Positions 44,301-53,141 are shown, counted from the stretch's first letter. The stretch: 64,000 nt of DNA from an uncultured Acidobacteriia bacterium (GCA_903900705.1 CAIUOG010000064.1:22305-86304), one strand, 5' to 3'. Translations and numbers: made by a program. The notes: generated from the letters alone by a model not told the origin.

Positions 44301-44988
44301 GCATGTCTTCAACGGGACCTACAGCTACGAAATCCCCGGCGTGCAGGCCAAGACCGGTCTCCTCGCGATGGTCGCCAATGGCTGGACGCTAAATGGCCTG
44401 GTTGGCCTGCAGAGTGGGCAGCCCTATAACTTCATCGACTACTCGGGCGCGTTGGCCAGCGTGTACAACAGCACCACGGTCAATATTTCCGATCCGATTA
44501 TCGGCTTCACGCCGGGCCTCACTATTAACCAGGTGAAGCTCCAGGGCACCACCGGCATCAACGTCAATAACCTGCTGGTGGATTCGTCGAAGCTCTACAT
44601 TCCCACGGTTGCTCCCGGTACGTTTGGCGTGCCGCCCTGCGCCACGGTCAGCGGCGCGCAGGTCTGCGACACGTACGAGAGTTCGTTCTCCAGCGCCGGC
44701 CGGAACACCTTCCGCGCTCCGTTCCAGACGCGCTTCGATACGTCTTTCTCGAAGAACACGCGCATCACGGAGCGGATGATGCTGAACCTCCGGTTCGACA
44801 TCTTCAACGTGTTCAACCACCCGGATTTTGACGCGCCCAACGGGAATAACAGCCTGTACAGCGTGACGCGTTCGGGCAACTCGATCACGAAGGTGACGGT
44901 GCGCGCGCCGTCCGCTTCGATCGGTCTGGTCCAGAACACCCTGGGCGGGCCGCGCGTGATGATGCTTTCGGCTCACTTCCGGTTCTGA
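41317..44988 (+). CDS. Oar-like TonB-dependent receptor with carboxypeptidase-regulatory-like domain
   Basis: The 1,223-residue protein has a signal peptide (about residues 1-27). A CarboxypepD_reg-like beta-sandwich (GTILGNVSDASGAAVGDVSVTAKNL, then FKKTGFEVET) covers residues about 30-115. A plug-like region and an outer-membrane beta barrel follow, ending in aromatic FRF. Proteins of this type are greatly expanded in Solibacter-like Acidobacteriota. They are thought to import oligosaccharides or other large substrates, but no ligand is indicated. ATG 41317 is chosen over GTG 41278 because it places the basic n-region (MQKRR) directly before the hydrophobic core. A strong terminator follows. 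Confidence 0.88.
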   Translation: MQKRRIIAVLGLAMLLPGFAPAQGLLGTILGNVSDASGAAVGDVSVTAKNLATNLQVNATTQSNGLYQIPNLPIGAYSVSFKKTGFEVETHPQILVQAERAATVNGALRVGAVSTTVEVTGTPLLNETDPTNGYILDKKTITETPLGTGSFTQLALLSPGVNADFLGGTGSNTGLGNQAIWANGQRDSSNSFVINGVNSDNLFNGKSTSQVDSSRYTSNTGQGNSVAGEVRTNTSVFDGIGQALPTPPQETLEEIRVNTAMYDSTQGSKSGAHIAVITKSGSNAFHGEVYEYLQNNIFNAAPFFRNASPSIPAGQKVPPLHYNRPGGTFGGPVIKDKLFFFGSYQSLRISDNLAGTQTATVPQSLTDDRSAAALSAVAQANLNVNVPQSMIDPAALKLLNAKVNGTYFIPSATVKDPVAAKQLGYNVSVTGKPSKSTADIATGSVDYNWSERERLSMKLLYQDSPNYNPYGGGTAINGFGKSLDSGSELASIDNTTVLTPNLTWENKVGYVRMRSYANTQQPFTPGDQGINLWGISTFPGISLGTTDLALNKTMSFGPSGNFANVGMFQNKWDLSSTGSWVKGRHTLSFGVSWNHTQLNIINHNTQAASIAFTNFAQFLLGAENTSSSTFYNGAANRYYRADQIGTYIQDSYKLKSNLTLSLGLRYDFDGPLSEKNGTLVNFDSNAYAYNAQTDTITNSGLVFAGNSKYATPGTSNSTLKNTQQGFGPRIGVAWSPKFINHLTLRSGFGLYYDRGELFTYFSPGAGRGFSGPFGVTMQLPFTVPLSAPTNGTLSNPFGPTAPGTPGDPSILARQLPNMAQLIAGSAPYIFGGYDSHNKLPYTSNWSFDVQYQPLDSVVITVGYVGNHGANQVLPIPFNQGGIATAGSPINGQTSSYGFNIVPAENIATFEGGNSDLRVPYLGYSTNSVLYQATGTSNYDALQMSVKKRLSHRLQASASYTWSHALDIQSNLGLFFNGNNPLQQNTSYGTATFDRTHVFNGTYSYEIPGVQAKTGLLAMVANGWTLNGLVGLQSGQPYNFIDYSGALASVYNSTTVNISDPIIGFTPGLTINQVKLQGTTGINVNNLLVDSSKLYIPTVAPGTFGVPPCATVSGAQVCDTYESSFSSAGRNTFRAPFQTRFDTSFSKNTRITERMMLNLRFDIFNVFNHPDFDAPNGNNSLYSVTRSGNSITKVTVRAPSASIGLVQNTLGGPRVMMLSAHFRF

Positions 44989-45010
44989 GGCGTAAGTCCG
45001 GTTGAACGCG

Positions 45011-45040
45011 AAAAGGGGCTGCGGAAGCAGCCCCTTTTTT
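45011..45040 (+). terminator. Rho-independent terminator after the TonB-dependent receptor
   Basis: The stem GGGGCTGC/GCAGCCCC with a GGAA loop is flanked by AAAA and TTTTTT. It can also act on the opposite strand for the small His-rich gene that ends at 45063. Confidence 0.88.
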
Positions 45041-45062
45041 CATGATTCCAGCGTATGTCAGA

Positions 45063-45590
45063 CTACCGGCCCAGATACATCACGTGCACATACGTCCCGA
45101 GGCGGACGTTGTAAGCCAGGTACCAGCCGTCATGATCGGGATCTTCATAGATCACGATCTCATCGCGGTCCCGGAACCAGCCGTCACAGAATGGGTAGTC
45201 GCTAGGCGACACGGAGAAGTAGTAGCCGCCGAACCAGAAGCGCTCTCGGCCGCCGCCTTCCACCCGGAAGACGTGTCCGCGTCCGAAGCCACCATCAAAG
45301 CGTCCATGCTCCCAGGGGTGATCCAGATGGAACCGCGCGTCGTTGCGACCGGTGTCATGGCCGATCCACTTGTTGTTCGGGTGGACGTGCGGCGCTTCGG
45401 GGTGTCCGTTCCTATCCGCATAGCCATGCGGCTGAGCCGGGGCCACGCGTGGCTGTCTGGCGGGCGGTGGACCGTGCGAGGGTACGTGGCCCGCACTGCG
45501 CTGTTCCTTTTGTGCCTGCGCCACACCCTGCGTCAGGCCGACGAACCACAGGGTCGCCAGCACCGCACAAAAACCAATCAGCTTTTTCAT
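45063..45590 (-). CDS. Exported His-rich hypothetical protein
   Basis: The 175-residue protein has a signal peptide (residues 1-26) and a His/Pro/Gly-rich middle with many HP, HG and DH pairs. The C-terminal domain is aromatic ([20 protein letters not shown], then [23 protein letters not shown]). This resembles the small surface domains found repeatedly in Acidobacteriota. The His content could bind metal. Function not known. Confidence 0.65.
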   Translation of the reverse strand: MKKLIGFCAVLATLWFVGLTQGVAQAQKEQRSAGHVPSHGPPPARQPRVAPAQPHGYADRNGHPEAPHVHPNNKWIGHDTGRNDARFHLDHPWEHGRFDGGFGRGHVFRVEGGGRERFWFGGYYFSVSPSDYPFCDGWFRDRDEIVIYEDPDHDGWYLAYNVRLGTYVHVMYLGR

Positions 45591-45673
45591 AAAAAGCCTC
45601 CGCTTTATGCGACGTAAATACGGCGTGACGGGTTGCGGGGAGCACGCGGTCGCCGGTTTGAGATATTACGGGT

Positions 45674-46648
45674 GTGGACATTTACGGAATCACCACGGGC
45701 GACCCAAGCGGCGTCGGCCCGGAGATCCTGCTGAAGGCCTGGGCGGCAGGCGAAGTTCAGTTTCCCGTGGTCGCTTATGGCGATCAGGAGGTGCTGGCGC
45801 ATTACAACGCGGCGCTGGGCTATGGAGTGGAACTGCTCGGCATTGCATCGCCCGCCGAATACCAGCCGGGCCCCGCACTCAACGTCCTGGACCATCGCCT
45901 GATGACGCGGGCGGACGTCACGCCGGGCGAACTCAGTGCGAAATCCGGCGCGGCGGCGCGCGCTTACGTCGTTTCGGCAACGAAAGCCGCACTCGCCGGT
46001 GAGATCGCCGCCATGGTCACGCTGCCCATGAACAAAGAGGCCACGCAGCTGACGGACCCCGTCTTCTGCGGCCACACCGAACTGATTGGTGAACTCTGCG
46101 GCGTGGAAGACGTCACCATCATGCTGGCGTCAGACCAGTTGATTGTCACCCACGTCAGCACCCACATGTCTTTGCAGAATGCCATTCACGCCGCGAAGAA
46201 GACGCGCATCTGTACGATTCTCGAAATGACGTGGAATGCGGTGCGGCGAATTATTCCGAATGCGCGAATCGCGGTGGCCGGGCTAAATCCCCATGCCGGG
46301 GAAAATGGGTTGTTCGGGCGCGAAGAGATCGAGGAAATTATTCCCGCAGTTGAATGGGCGCAGCGGCAGGGGATGGCGATTGAAGGCCCGTTTCCGCCGG
46401 ACACGCTGTTCTACATGGCCGTGCGAAAGAAGAAATTCGACGCCATCGTGTGCATGTATCACGATCAGGGCCACATCCCGCTGAAGCTCCTGGATTTCGA
46501 GGCAGGCGTGAACGTGGCGCTCGGACTGCCGATTATCCGTACCTCGGTTGACCACGGCACGGCTTTTGATATTGCGGGGAAGGGGCTCGCGTCCACGGTG
46601 AGTCTGATCCGGGCGCTGGAATTCGCGGTGAAGCTGCGGGCTTTGTAG
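45674..46648 (+). CDS. pdxA: 4-hydroxythreonine-4-phosphate dehydrogenase family (PdxA)
   Basis: The 324-residue enzyme has ITTGDPSGVGPE at the start, VTLPMNKEA, the metal-binding His segments GHTELIGELC and CMYHDQGHIPLK, and GLNPHAGENGLFG. PdxA oxidises 4-phosphohydroxy-threonine in pyridoxal phosphate synthesis. The related PdxA2 enzymes act on threonate or erythronate phosphates, and this distinction cannot be made safely here. The start is GTG 45674, with GATATT (45662-45667) ending 6 bp before it, so a leaderless mRNA is possible. Confidence 0.88.
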   Translation: MDIYGITTGDPSGVGPEILLKAWAAGEVQFPVVAYGDQEVLAHYNAALGYGVELLGIASPAEYQPGPALNVLDHRLMTRADVTPGELSAKSGAAARAYVVSATKAALAGEIAAMVTLPMNKEATQLTDPVFCGHTELIGELCGVEDVTIMLASDQLIVTHVSTHMSLQNAIHAAKKTRICTILEMTWNAVRRIIPNARIAVAGLNPHAGENGLFGREEIEEIIPAVEWAQRQGMAIEGPFPPDTLFYMAVRKKKFDAIVCMYHDQGHIPLKLLDFEAGVNVALGLPIIRTSVDHGTAFDIAGKGLASTVSLIRALEFAVKLRAL

Positions 46649-46658
46649 AACGCGCCTG

Positions 46659-46697
46659 GCCCGGACCCCGGCTCATTCTGAGCCTCAGGATCCGGGC
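46659..46697. other. Nested hairpin between convergent pdxA and flp
   Basis: An outer 7-bp stem GCCCGGA/TCCGGGC (46659-46665, 46691-46697) encloses an inner stem GGCTCA/TGAGCC (46670-46675, 46679-46684). There is no T run, so it is either a weak or rho-assisted terminator or an mRNA 3'-end structure. Confidence 0.4.
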
Positions 46698-46735
46698 AGG
46701 TCGGACCTGTCGGACGTTACGGGAACGAAAGCCAG

Positions 46736-46921
46736 TTAGCTGGCGGAAACGGCGGCGTTCGAGAGCTGGTTGCTGGCGTTCTTCCAGATGGAGTTGACGC
46801 TGGAACCGGCGTTGATGAAGATGGCGGCGGAGGCGAGGGCGATGAACGCCATCAGCAGGGTGTATTCGATCAGATCCTGGCCCTGTTCGTCTTTCACGAA
46901 ACGCATGATCATGTTTTTCAT
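46736..46921 (-). CDS. Flp/Fap pilin component
   Basis: The 61-residue prepilin-like protein has the Flp motif GQDLIEYTLLMAFIAL: the Glu5 equivalent and hydrophobic helix of Flp/type IVb pilins, after a short basic leader (MKNMIMRFVKDEQ). It is the pilin subunit of tight-adherence (Tad) pili. No tad/cpa assembly genes are in the window, so the gene is an orphan here. An AAGGA site precedes the ATG on the minus strand. Confidence 0.88.
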   Translation of the reverse strand: MKNMIMRFVKDEQGQDLIEYTLLMAFIALASAAIFINAGSSVNSIWKNASNQLSNAAVSAS

Positions 46922-47118
46922 TTCTTTGTGTCCTTATATTCTGAATTGTGGGCAGGATTAAGTCCGGCAGGCGCGGCCGATATTGCTCTGCTCACGATTG
47001 AATTGTGTCAGGAATTGTTTTGGATTTATAGCGGATGAGTACTGGCCGCCAAAGTTAACACTCGTTACCAGGAGGTGTGCGGGCGGCGTAACAATACCCG
47101 GGGTCAGCGTGCCGGCTT

Positions 47119-48246
47119 CTAAAGCGCGAATTCCTGATTCTCGTGCAGCGCGTGGCGCAGTGCGTACCGGATCCGGCGATGCTTCAGTAGTCCCATGATC
47201 TGTACGAACCGGTGGATCACGCCGGGAAAACGGCCTTTCCAGAAGTCTTCCAGTGACTTGGGCACGCCATCGTCTGTGAGGTAGAAACAGCGGTCGCTCC
47301 AGCGCGTCCAGCCGAGGGCGTGATTGGGGTCGTCTTCGAGGATGTCCGCCATGTTTTCGAGGATGCGCACCTTGAGCGGCTCACGGTACTGCGGCATGAA
47401 GAGCACGTTGCTCCATCCGTCTTTGCGGACTTCTTCCACGAATTCGCTGAAAGTCGCGGCGTTGGTCAGATTCAGGCAGGCGTTCGGCTCACGGCCATGG
47501 CGGTCGCCGCCGGAAATGACGGGGAGCGAGTACTGCGCGGCCAGTTGGATGGCCTTCTGGTTTTCTTTCCAGGGGCGCAGTCCGTTAAGTTCCGCCGCGT
47601 GGATGTAGGGGCGGTAGAGGCCGAGAAACGCCGTCACGCATTCCCGGTGCAGAGTTTCCCCGATGTGATTCTCGTCCCAGGCCGGGTGGTTCAGAATCAC
47701 CAGCGTTTCGGGGCAGCGCGCGAACCATTCGAGCAGGGGAGCGATTTCCGCTTCAAGCGGATTGGCGGTGAACTTTTCCATGGCGGCCATGATCGTGGTG
47801 GCCTGATCGACCGGCAGGTTGTGAACGCCGATGTGGAAGAAGGTCTGGCGGAAGGGAACGGTCCATTCCACCGAAATGGGGCAGTCCCGCATGGCTTCGA
47901 GCACATGGAGATGCAGAGGGCCATCGATGGTGTCGTGATCGGACAGAGACACCAGGGCGGCGAGCCCGAGTTGTTTTTCGATCTGACCCTTTTCGAGATC
48001 CCAGGCTTGGCGGGCAGACATTGGCGGAGTCCACCAGGCGCGCCGGAGATCGAGATCTTTGCCTTTGATGGCACGGTACTTTGCCTGCTGTTTCCGGATA
48101 GCGCCGGAGAGCCACGGAGTGTCTTTGGTGGCGCGACCGATGAAGTCCAGGCACTCGTGGGAGTGCAGGGTATGGCTGTGCAGAGAGACGCCGGTGCGGT
48201 AAGAGGCGGCGTTGTGATTCTGCCAGCGAAACTGAATGGTGTTCAA
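47119..48246 (-). CDS. PHP-domain (polymerase-histidinol phosphatase-like) metalloprotein
   Basis: The 375-residue protein has PHP motifs: SLHSHTLHS (first metal pair), VSLSDHDTIDG, a mid-chain VILNHPAWDE and VISGGDRHGRE, in which GGDRH replaces the usual GSDAH. PHP proteins are metal-dependent phosphoesterases or nucleases. The substrate is unknown. It overlaps the upstream exported protein gene by 4 bp (ATGA), so the pair is co-translated. Confidence 0.82.
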   Translation of the reverse strand: MNTIQFRWQNHNAASYRTGVSLHSHTLHSHECLDFIGRATKDTPWLSGAIRKQQAKYRAIKGKDLDLRRAWWTPPMSARQAWDLEKGQIEKQLGLAALVSLSDHDTIDGPLHLHVLEAMRDCPISVEWTVPFRQTFFHIGVHNLPVDQATTIMAAMEKFTANPLEAEIAPLLEWFARCPETLVILNHPAWDENHIGETLHRECVTAFLGLYRPYIHAAELNGLRPWKENQKAIQLAAQYSLPVISGGDRHGREPNACLNLTNAATFSEFVEEVRKDGWSNVLFMPQYREPLKVRILENMADILEDDPNHALGWTRWSDRCFYLTDDGVPKSLEDFWKGRFPGVIHRFVQIMGLLKHRRIRYALRHALHENQEFAL

Positions 48247-49271
48247 GCGTTCTCCTTAGAGCCGGCGAGGGCGAGGCGGATGGGCGGGACGGGGGCGGCG
48301 GTATCGGCTTCAAAAGTCAGCCGCAGGAACGATTTGGCCTGGTAATCGAAACGGAGGGGAGGCATTTGCTCCGCCCCCGCTTCGTACCAGAGATGGAACG
48401 GGGTCTTCTCACCGGTGTGGCGCTCGGTGAGAGTGGCGGAGAGCTTCATCACCTTGTCGGCATTTGCGACAATTTTCCGGCCTGCGAAGTGGGCGCCAAC
48501 GGCGGGGTCCTGCTCCTTATCGGTTTCAAGCAGGAACTGTTTGCTGTTGAAGAACAGGTGGCCTTTCGTGTGTTTGGCGGGGCTGCGCAGCGCCGCCCGT
48601 ACCACGTAGAGGAAGGTCGCGGGCGTACCGGGAGTGCCGGGGGCAACGGGCAGGTCCTTCTTCGGCTGGGAATCGGCGGCCATTTCGCCGCGGGCCCGGC
48701 TGACCAGAACAGGGATGTCGCGCCAGGTGAGCTTCGAAGGAAACTGCAGGCGATCCACGCGGGAGGCGATATGGCCATGGCCGCTGTAGCCCTGGGCGGC
48801 GCTGTAGGGAACGATGGCGCCAGAGGTTTCCAGCGCCTTCTTCGCCTGGTCGAGACTCTTCTCCTGCGAGGTGGTCATGAACGCGACATAGGCGCATTCG
48901 GCGGGTTTTCCGGCGCTCTCTTCCAGAATGGCCTCCTGAATGAAGCCGAGACGATTCAGGCCGCGGGCGCTTTCCGGCCAGGAACCGGCGCCAAACTGGA
49001 TCGAGATGGTGTTGCCGGACGGGCAGGCGGCCTCTTCAATGACGGTGTACCCGCTGCCGACGCCGCTCTTCGTCACCAGAGGCAAAGAGAAAAGGGTCAC
49101 GGTGGCGTTGCAGATGTATTTACGGCTGAAGGTATTCGGGTGGTCCGCGCTGTTAGCGTCGAGCAGGCGATCGACGTCGAATTTCGGCGCCGGCGTGGGC
49201 AGCGCACCGAGCAGTCTGAAAGCAAACGCGTTTCCGGCGAATGCCAGGATATACCGTCTTGTTTTCAACAT
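48243..49271 (-). CDS. Exported hypothetical protein coupled to the PHP protein
   Basis: The 342-residue protein has an N-terminal signal-like segment (about residues 5-24) and a beta-rich body. Recognisable stretches are KYICNATVTLFSLPLVTKSGVGSG, then KLTWRDIPVLVSRARGEM. Similar proteins occur in Acidobacteriota, but I cannot name a family. The stop overlaps the PHP-domain gene start by 4 bp. Confidence 0.6.
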   Translation of the reverse strand: MLKTRRYILAFAGNAFAFRLLGALPTPAPKFDVDRLLDANSADHPNTFSRKYICNATVTLFSLPLVTKSGVGSGYTVIEEAACPSGNTISIQFGAGSWPESARGLNRLGFIQEAILEESAGKPAECAYVAFMTTSQEKSLDQAKKALETSGAIVPYSAAQGYSGHGHIASRVDRLQFPSKLTWRDIPVLVSRARGEMAADSQPKKDLPVAPGTPGTPATFLYVVRAALRSPAKHTKGHLFFNSKQFLLETDKEQDPAVGAHFAGRKIVANADKVMKLSATLTERHTGEKTPFHLWYEAGAEQMPPLRFDYQAKSFLRLTFEADTAAPVPPIRLALAGSKENA

Positions 49272-49337
49272 AACTCAAGATATCGGGGTCACTTTACAGT
49301 CGCGTGAGATCAGGAAAACAATTCGCGCATGATTTGT

Positions 49338-50624
49338 TTACAGTTCGATCAACTCCCGGCCAAAGGCGTCGCCGGGTGTGGAGAAGCTGCGCGGTTTGAT
49401 CGTCAAATGCAATTGTTCGCCCTGAGTGAGGGCATGAATCTCGCGGTAGAGCCGCAGGTAGTTGCTGGTGACGTTCGGCCAGCTGTACCGTTCGGCAGTG
49501 CGGCGGCCGGTGGCGGTGCGCAGTTTTCGCGCGGCCGGGTCGCGCCGGATCGCACGGATGGAATCGGCGAAGTCCGCACCTTCCGGACGCGAGAGCCAGG
49601 CGTTGGTTTCGTCGGCGTAAGACGTCACGCCGCCGGAATTCGGAGCCACGAGTGCGAGGCCTGCCGACATGGCTTCGAGGGGTGCGATTCCAAAGGGTTC
49701 GCGCGGGTTGGGATGCACGAAGACATCAGCGCTGGCATAGTAGCGGGCCAGCAGATCCCGGTCTTTCACCTGCCCCAGAAACGCGACATTCCGCAGCCCG
49801 CGGTGCGCTGCCGCGCTCCGGAGTCGTTCGAGTTCGATTCCATCGCCCGCGATGGCGAGGCGGTAATCGGCATCGAGATGCCGCATGGTGTCGAGCAACA
49901 GACCAAGGTTCTTCTCCGGCGCCAGACGTCCGGCATAGAAGAGCAGAGTGGTCGACGAATCGCCGCCGGTTCGTTCCAGAAGCTCACGCCGGGCATCGGC
50001 GGACTGGCGGGCCGGAGTAAAGCGATCGCAATCGACGCCCATGGGGCTGATCCAGATGCCGCGACGGACTTTGTGGCCTTTGGAAGCGTCGATCAGTTCC
50101 GCCGCCGTGTGCTCGGAAACCGTAATGTGGTGATCGAAGAGCGGAAAGTAAATCGCCTTCATGTACCATGCGCAGAAACGTTGGGCCCACGGGTGCCCGG
50201 AAACGTAGGCGACCATGCTTTCGCTCATCCGTTCGTGGCTCAGACCCACCACGGTGGGCCGATACGAGACGCCCGGCAGGCGACGCGTGCGCAGTAACCC
50301 GGCGAGATAAGGCGTGGTGTACTTTTCCGAGACTTCAATCAGATCCGGCCGCTCGTCATTGAGAATCCGCTGGACGGCGGTGCGGGGAAACAGGTACCGG
50401 TAGGGATAGAGCATCCGGTATTCCGGATAGAGGGGCGCGCGGGGCGATTCGATGTGGTGGACGCGGCCGAATTCGCCGACCAGTTCGACGCGCGAGGTCT
50501 CCCCCGGCACCACCAGCCGCATCTGCTGCCGCTCCCGGTTGGCGGCTTCGAACAGCGCCTTGTAAAAAGTTCCGATACCGCCTGAAGTTCCGTGCCAGGA
50601 GTTGGTGAAGTGAAGCGTCTTCAA
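49338..50624 (-). CDS. Glycosyltransferase family 4
   Basis: The 428-residue GT-B enzyme has an N-terminal GTSGGIGTFYKALFE loop, ISPMGVDCDRFTP in the linker, LLFYAGRLAPEKNLGLLL in the donor-binding half, and HPNPREPFGIAPLEAMSAGLALVAPNSGG (the E-x7-E motif). Retaining sugar transfer from a nucleotide sugar to a lipid or polysaccharide acceptor is expected. The gene overlaps the upstream small membrane protein gene by 4 bp. Confidence 0.9.
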   Translation of the reverse strand: MKTLHFTNSWHGTSGGIGTFYKALFEAANRERQQMRLVVPGETSRVELVGEFGRVHHIESPRAPLYPEYRMLYPYRYLFPRTAVQRILNDERPDLIEVSEKYTTPYLAGLLRTRRLPGVSYRPTVVGLSHERMSESMVAYVSGHPWAQRFCAWYMKAIYFPLFDHHITVSEHTAAELIDASKGHKVRRGIWISPMGVDCDRFTPARQSADARRELLERTGGDSSTTLLFYAGRLAPEKNLGLLLDTMRHLDADYRLAIAGDGIELERLRSAAAHRGLRNVAFLGQVKDRDLLARYYASADVFVHPNPREPFGIAPLEAMSAGLALVAPNSGGVTSYADETNAWLSRPEGADFADSIRAIRRDPAARKLRTATGRRTAERYSWPNVTSNYLRLYREIHALTQGEQLHLTIKPRSFSTPGDAFGRELIEL

Positions 50625-51160
50625 GCTTCACGGCTCCGCAGCGAGCGCCACGCCCAAAGCGGTGCGAAGGCAAGAAAGCCCCCGATCACTTTCGGCATAT
50701 TCTTCATGTCCTGCACTAGCGTCGGCGAGTTCGCGCCCACGACCATCGTGCCGCGGCGCATGGCGTAGAAATTAAACAGCGTCGAAATCACCGTAAAGCT
50801 CATGGAGGCGATGATGCTGGCCTTGAGATGGGGAGTGTGGCGCAGCCAGTGCACCACGAATTCCAGAGAGTGGGATGACAACGGCAGCAGAATCATGGCC
50901 GCGATGGCCGCCTGCCAGGCAGGTTCGGCCTCACCCAGAACCTGGGTCATGGAGCCGTAAAACCCGGAAGTGAAGGCGCGATAGGTCCACTCCGCCAACA
51001 TGGCTCCCACTGCGGCATGCCAGCCGGAGCGCAGGTTGGCCAGCAGGAAAATAATGCCCCGAATCAGAGAGCTGCAGACGGCGGCTTTCCAGTTCCAGCG
51101 GCGAATCAGCAGTTCGCCAGGCCGTTTCACAAGGCTGAGAAGCGCATCGGAGAGCGTCAT
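50621..51160 (-). CDS. Small membrane protein, hypothetical
   Basis: The 179-residue protein has about four hydrophobic segments. ATG 51160 is chosen because the ORF upstream (to 51289) reads unlike protein and runs into the hyuA-like gene. It ends in an ATGA overlap with the glycosyltransferase gene, so it may help to present or move the same lipid or glycan. No family recognised. Confidence 0.6.
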   Translation of the reverse strand: MTLSDALLSLVKRPGELLIRRWNWKAAVCSSLIRGIIFLLANLRSGWHAAVGAMLAEWTYRAFTSGFYGSMTQVLGEAEPAWQAAIAAMILLPLSSHSLEFVVHWLRHTPHLKASIIASMSFTVISTLFNFYAMRRGTMVVGANSPTLVQDMKNMPKVIGGFLAFAPLWAWRSLRSREA

Positions 51161-51251
51161 TTCAGAGTCTTTGTGACTAATGGTACTGGCGGAACCTTTG
51201 CAATTCGATGTCAGGTTCCGCTGGAGTTTGTGAAGGTTGGTTACCGGGTTT

Positions 51252-53141
51252 TCATGAACGCCGGAGGATGAGACTTCCAGTGGCATCACGGGTCATGCTC
51301 CAGCCTGGCGGGACCAGCGTGGTGGAGCCGTAGTCGGTGACGAGCAGGGGGCCTTTTCCGGCTTTCGCGTCAAAGGCTTCGCGCGGCGCGGCGGGCAGAT
51401 TGCGCCAGCGGCCGGCGAGCCAGACCTTTCTTTTCCCCGGAACCGCGGAGGAGATTTGGGGCTGCCGGGGCTGCCGGAGCGATGGCCGCTCCACCCGGAC
51501 AATCGCCCGAACGCGGAGCGTGACGATTTCGGTGGCGCGTTGGGAGTCCGAATAGCCGTAGACGCGCTGGTGTTCGGCGTGAAAATCGCCGCCGAAACGC
51601 ACCGTGAGTTCGTAGCTTTGGCCCGCATAACGGACATCGGCAAAACGCGTCAGCTCAGCGGCGCGCACGTCTTTCCGAGCCTGCTTTTCGAGGCGGCGGA
51701 AACGAGCTTCATAATCGGAAGCGCCCAGTGCGCCGATGGAATAATCGCGCGTCCGGTCCGCCAGCAGCATGCCAAGCGCGGAGAGCGCTCCGGCCAGCTT
51801 CGGGACGATGACGGTGCGGACTCCGAGCTCTTCCGCCAGTTCACAGGCATGCAGGCCGCCACCACCGCCGAAGGCCACCAACGGGAATTCGCGGGGATCT
51901 TCGCCGCGCTCCACGGACACGGCGCGAATGGCCCGTTCCATGTTCGAATTCGCCACGCGCACAATGGCGGCCGCGGTCTCGATCACACCCAGGCCCAGCT
52001 GCTCCCCCACGGCGGCCACGGCCCGCGTGGCGCGATCGGCGTCCAGATGCATTTCGCCACCCACCAGCTGGTCGGCCCCGATTCTGCCCAGCACGACATG
52101 CGCATCGGTAACGGTAGCCGCTTCGCCAATGCCGTAGCAGGCCGGACCCGGCACCGCGCCGGCGCTTTGCGGGCCCACGCGCAGGCTGCCGCCCGCATCC
52201 ACCGTGGCAATGGACCCGCCACCCGCGCCAACCGTATGGATGTCGAGCATGGGCACACGGACGGGGAAGGTCTCGATGCGGGCTTCGGTGGTGAGACGGG
52301 GCTGTTCGCCGGCGAGCGCAACGTCTGTGGAAGTGCCGCCCATGTCGAAAGTGAGCGCCTTTTTGAAGCCGGCCAGACGGGCAATCTCGACCGCGCCGAC
52401 GATGCCGCCGGCCGGTCCCGAGAGAATCGTGCGCACCGCTTGCTTCCGGGCTTCAGCAGCCGTCAGCAGGCCGCCGTTGGACTGCATAATGGCGACCGGG
52501 TGAGGGCAGGCCGCTTCCAGCTGACCCAGATAGCGGTCCATCAGCGGCCCCACATAGGCGTTGATGAGAGTGGTGCTGGCGCGTTCAAACTCACGGAATT
52601 CCGGGGAGATATCGCAGGATGCGCAGACGTAGCCCACGCCTTCCAGAGCTTCCAGAAGCGCGCGCTCATGCACGTCGTTCTGGCAGGAGTGCAGCAGACA
52701 GATCGCCACAGACTCGACGCCGGTGAGACGTTGCCGCAGGTTGCCCGGATTGAGCGGCGTGTCGACGGAGCCATCGAAAAGAATCCGTTCTTCGACTCCG
52801 AAACAGAGTTCGCGCGGTACCAGCGGCCGGGCGGGCAGAGGCGTCAGATTGTAGAGCTCCGGGCGGTTCTGGCGGCCGATGGCTATCAGGTCTTCAAAGC
52901 CGCGCGTGGTGACGAAAGCCGTCTTCGCACCCTTGCGCTCCAGCAGGGCATTGGTGGCGACGGTGGAGCCGTGGACGACGTCGGCTTTGGTCTTTGGGGG
53001 AAGCGCGCGGGCGATCCCGGCCAGAATAACGCTCGCGGGAGAGGCGGGGTTGGAGCGCAGTTTGAACGACTCCAGACGGCCATCGTCCTGAAGAACCGCA
53101 AAGTCTGTAAAGGTGCCGCCCGAATCGATGCCAATCCGCAT
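51252..53141 (-). CDS. Hydantoinase/oxoprolinase N-terminal-type protein (HyuA family)
   Basis: The 629-residue protein has the ASKHA-like ATP-binding start MRIGIDSGGTFTDFAVL, HGSTVATNALLERKGAKTAFVTTRGFED and IMQSNGGLL. Further motifs are LSGPAGGIVGA and TFDMGGTSTDVAL. These define HyuA, which hydrolyses hydantoins or 5-oxoproline with ATP, usually together with HyuB. No hyuB is seen on either side, so it is either a stand-alone subunit or an enzyme of another cyclic amide. Confidence 0.88.
   Translation of the reverse strand: MRIGIDSGGTFTDFAVLQDDGRLESFKLRSNPASPASVILAGIARALPPKTKADVVHGSTVATNALLERKGAKTAFVTTRGFEDLIAIGRQNRPELYNLTPLPARPLVPRELCFGVEERILFDGSVDTPLNPGNLRQRLTGVESVAICLLHSCQNDVHERALLEALEGVGYVCASCDISPEFREFERASTTLINAYVGPLMDRYLGQLEAACPHPVAIMQSNGGLLTAAEARKQAVRTILSGPAGGIVGAVEIARLAGFKKALTFDMGGTSTDVALAGEQPRLTTEARIETFPVRVPMLDIHTVGAGGGSIATVDAGGSLRVGPQSAGAVPGPACYGIGEAATVTDAHVVLGRIGADQLVGGEMHLDADRATRAVAAVGEQLGLGVIETAAAIVRVANSNMERAIRAVSVERGEDPREFPLVAFGGGGGLHACELAEELGVRTVIVPKLAGALSALGMLLADRTRDYSIGALGASDYEARFRRLEKQARKDVRAAELTRFADVRYAGQSYELTVRFGGDFHAEHQRVYGYSDSQRATEIVTLRVRAIVRVERPSLRQPRQPQISSAVPGKRKVWLAGRWRNLPAAPREAFDAKAGKGPLLVTDYGSTTLVPPGWSMTRDATGSLILRRS

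Noticed and set aside
41389..44304. 971-codon open frame on the minus strand
   Set aside because: It is a shadow of the TonB-dependent receptor gene, whose sense frame has clear motifs and a signal peptide.
36736..46921. Secretin and Flp pilin as parts of one Tad secretion locus
   Set aside because: They are 10 kb apart with unrelated genes between and no ATPase, TadB/C or CpaB genes.
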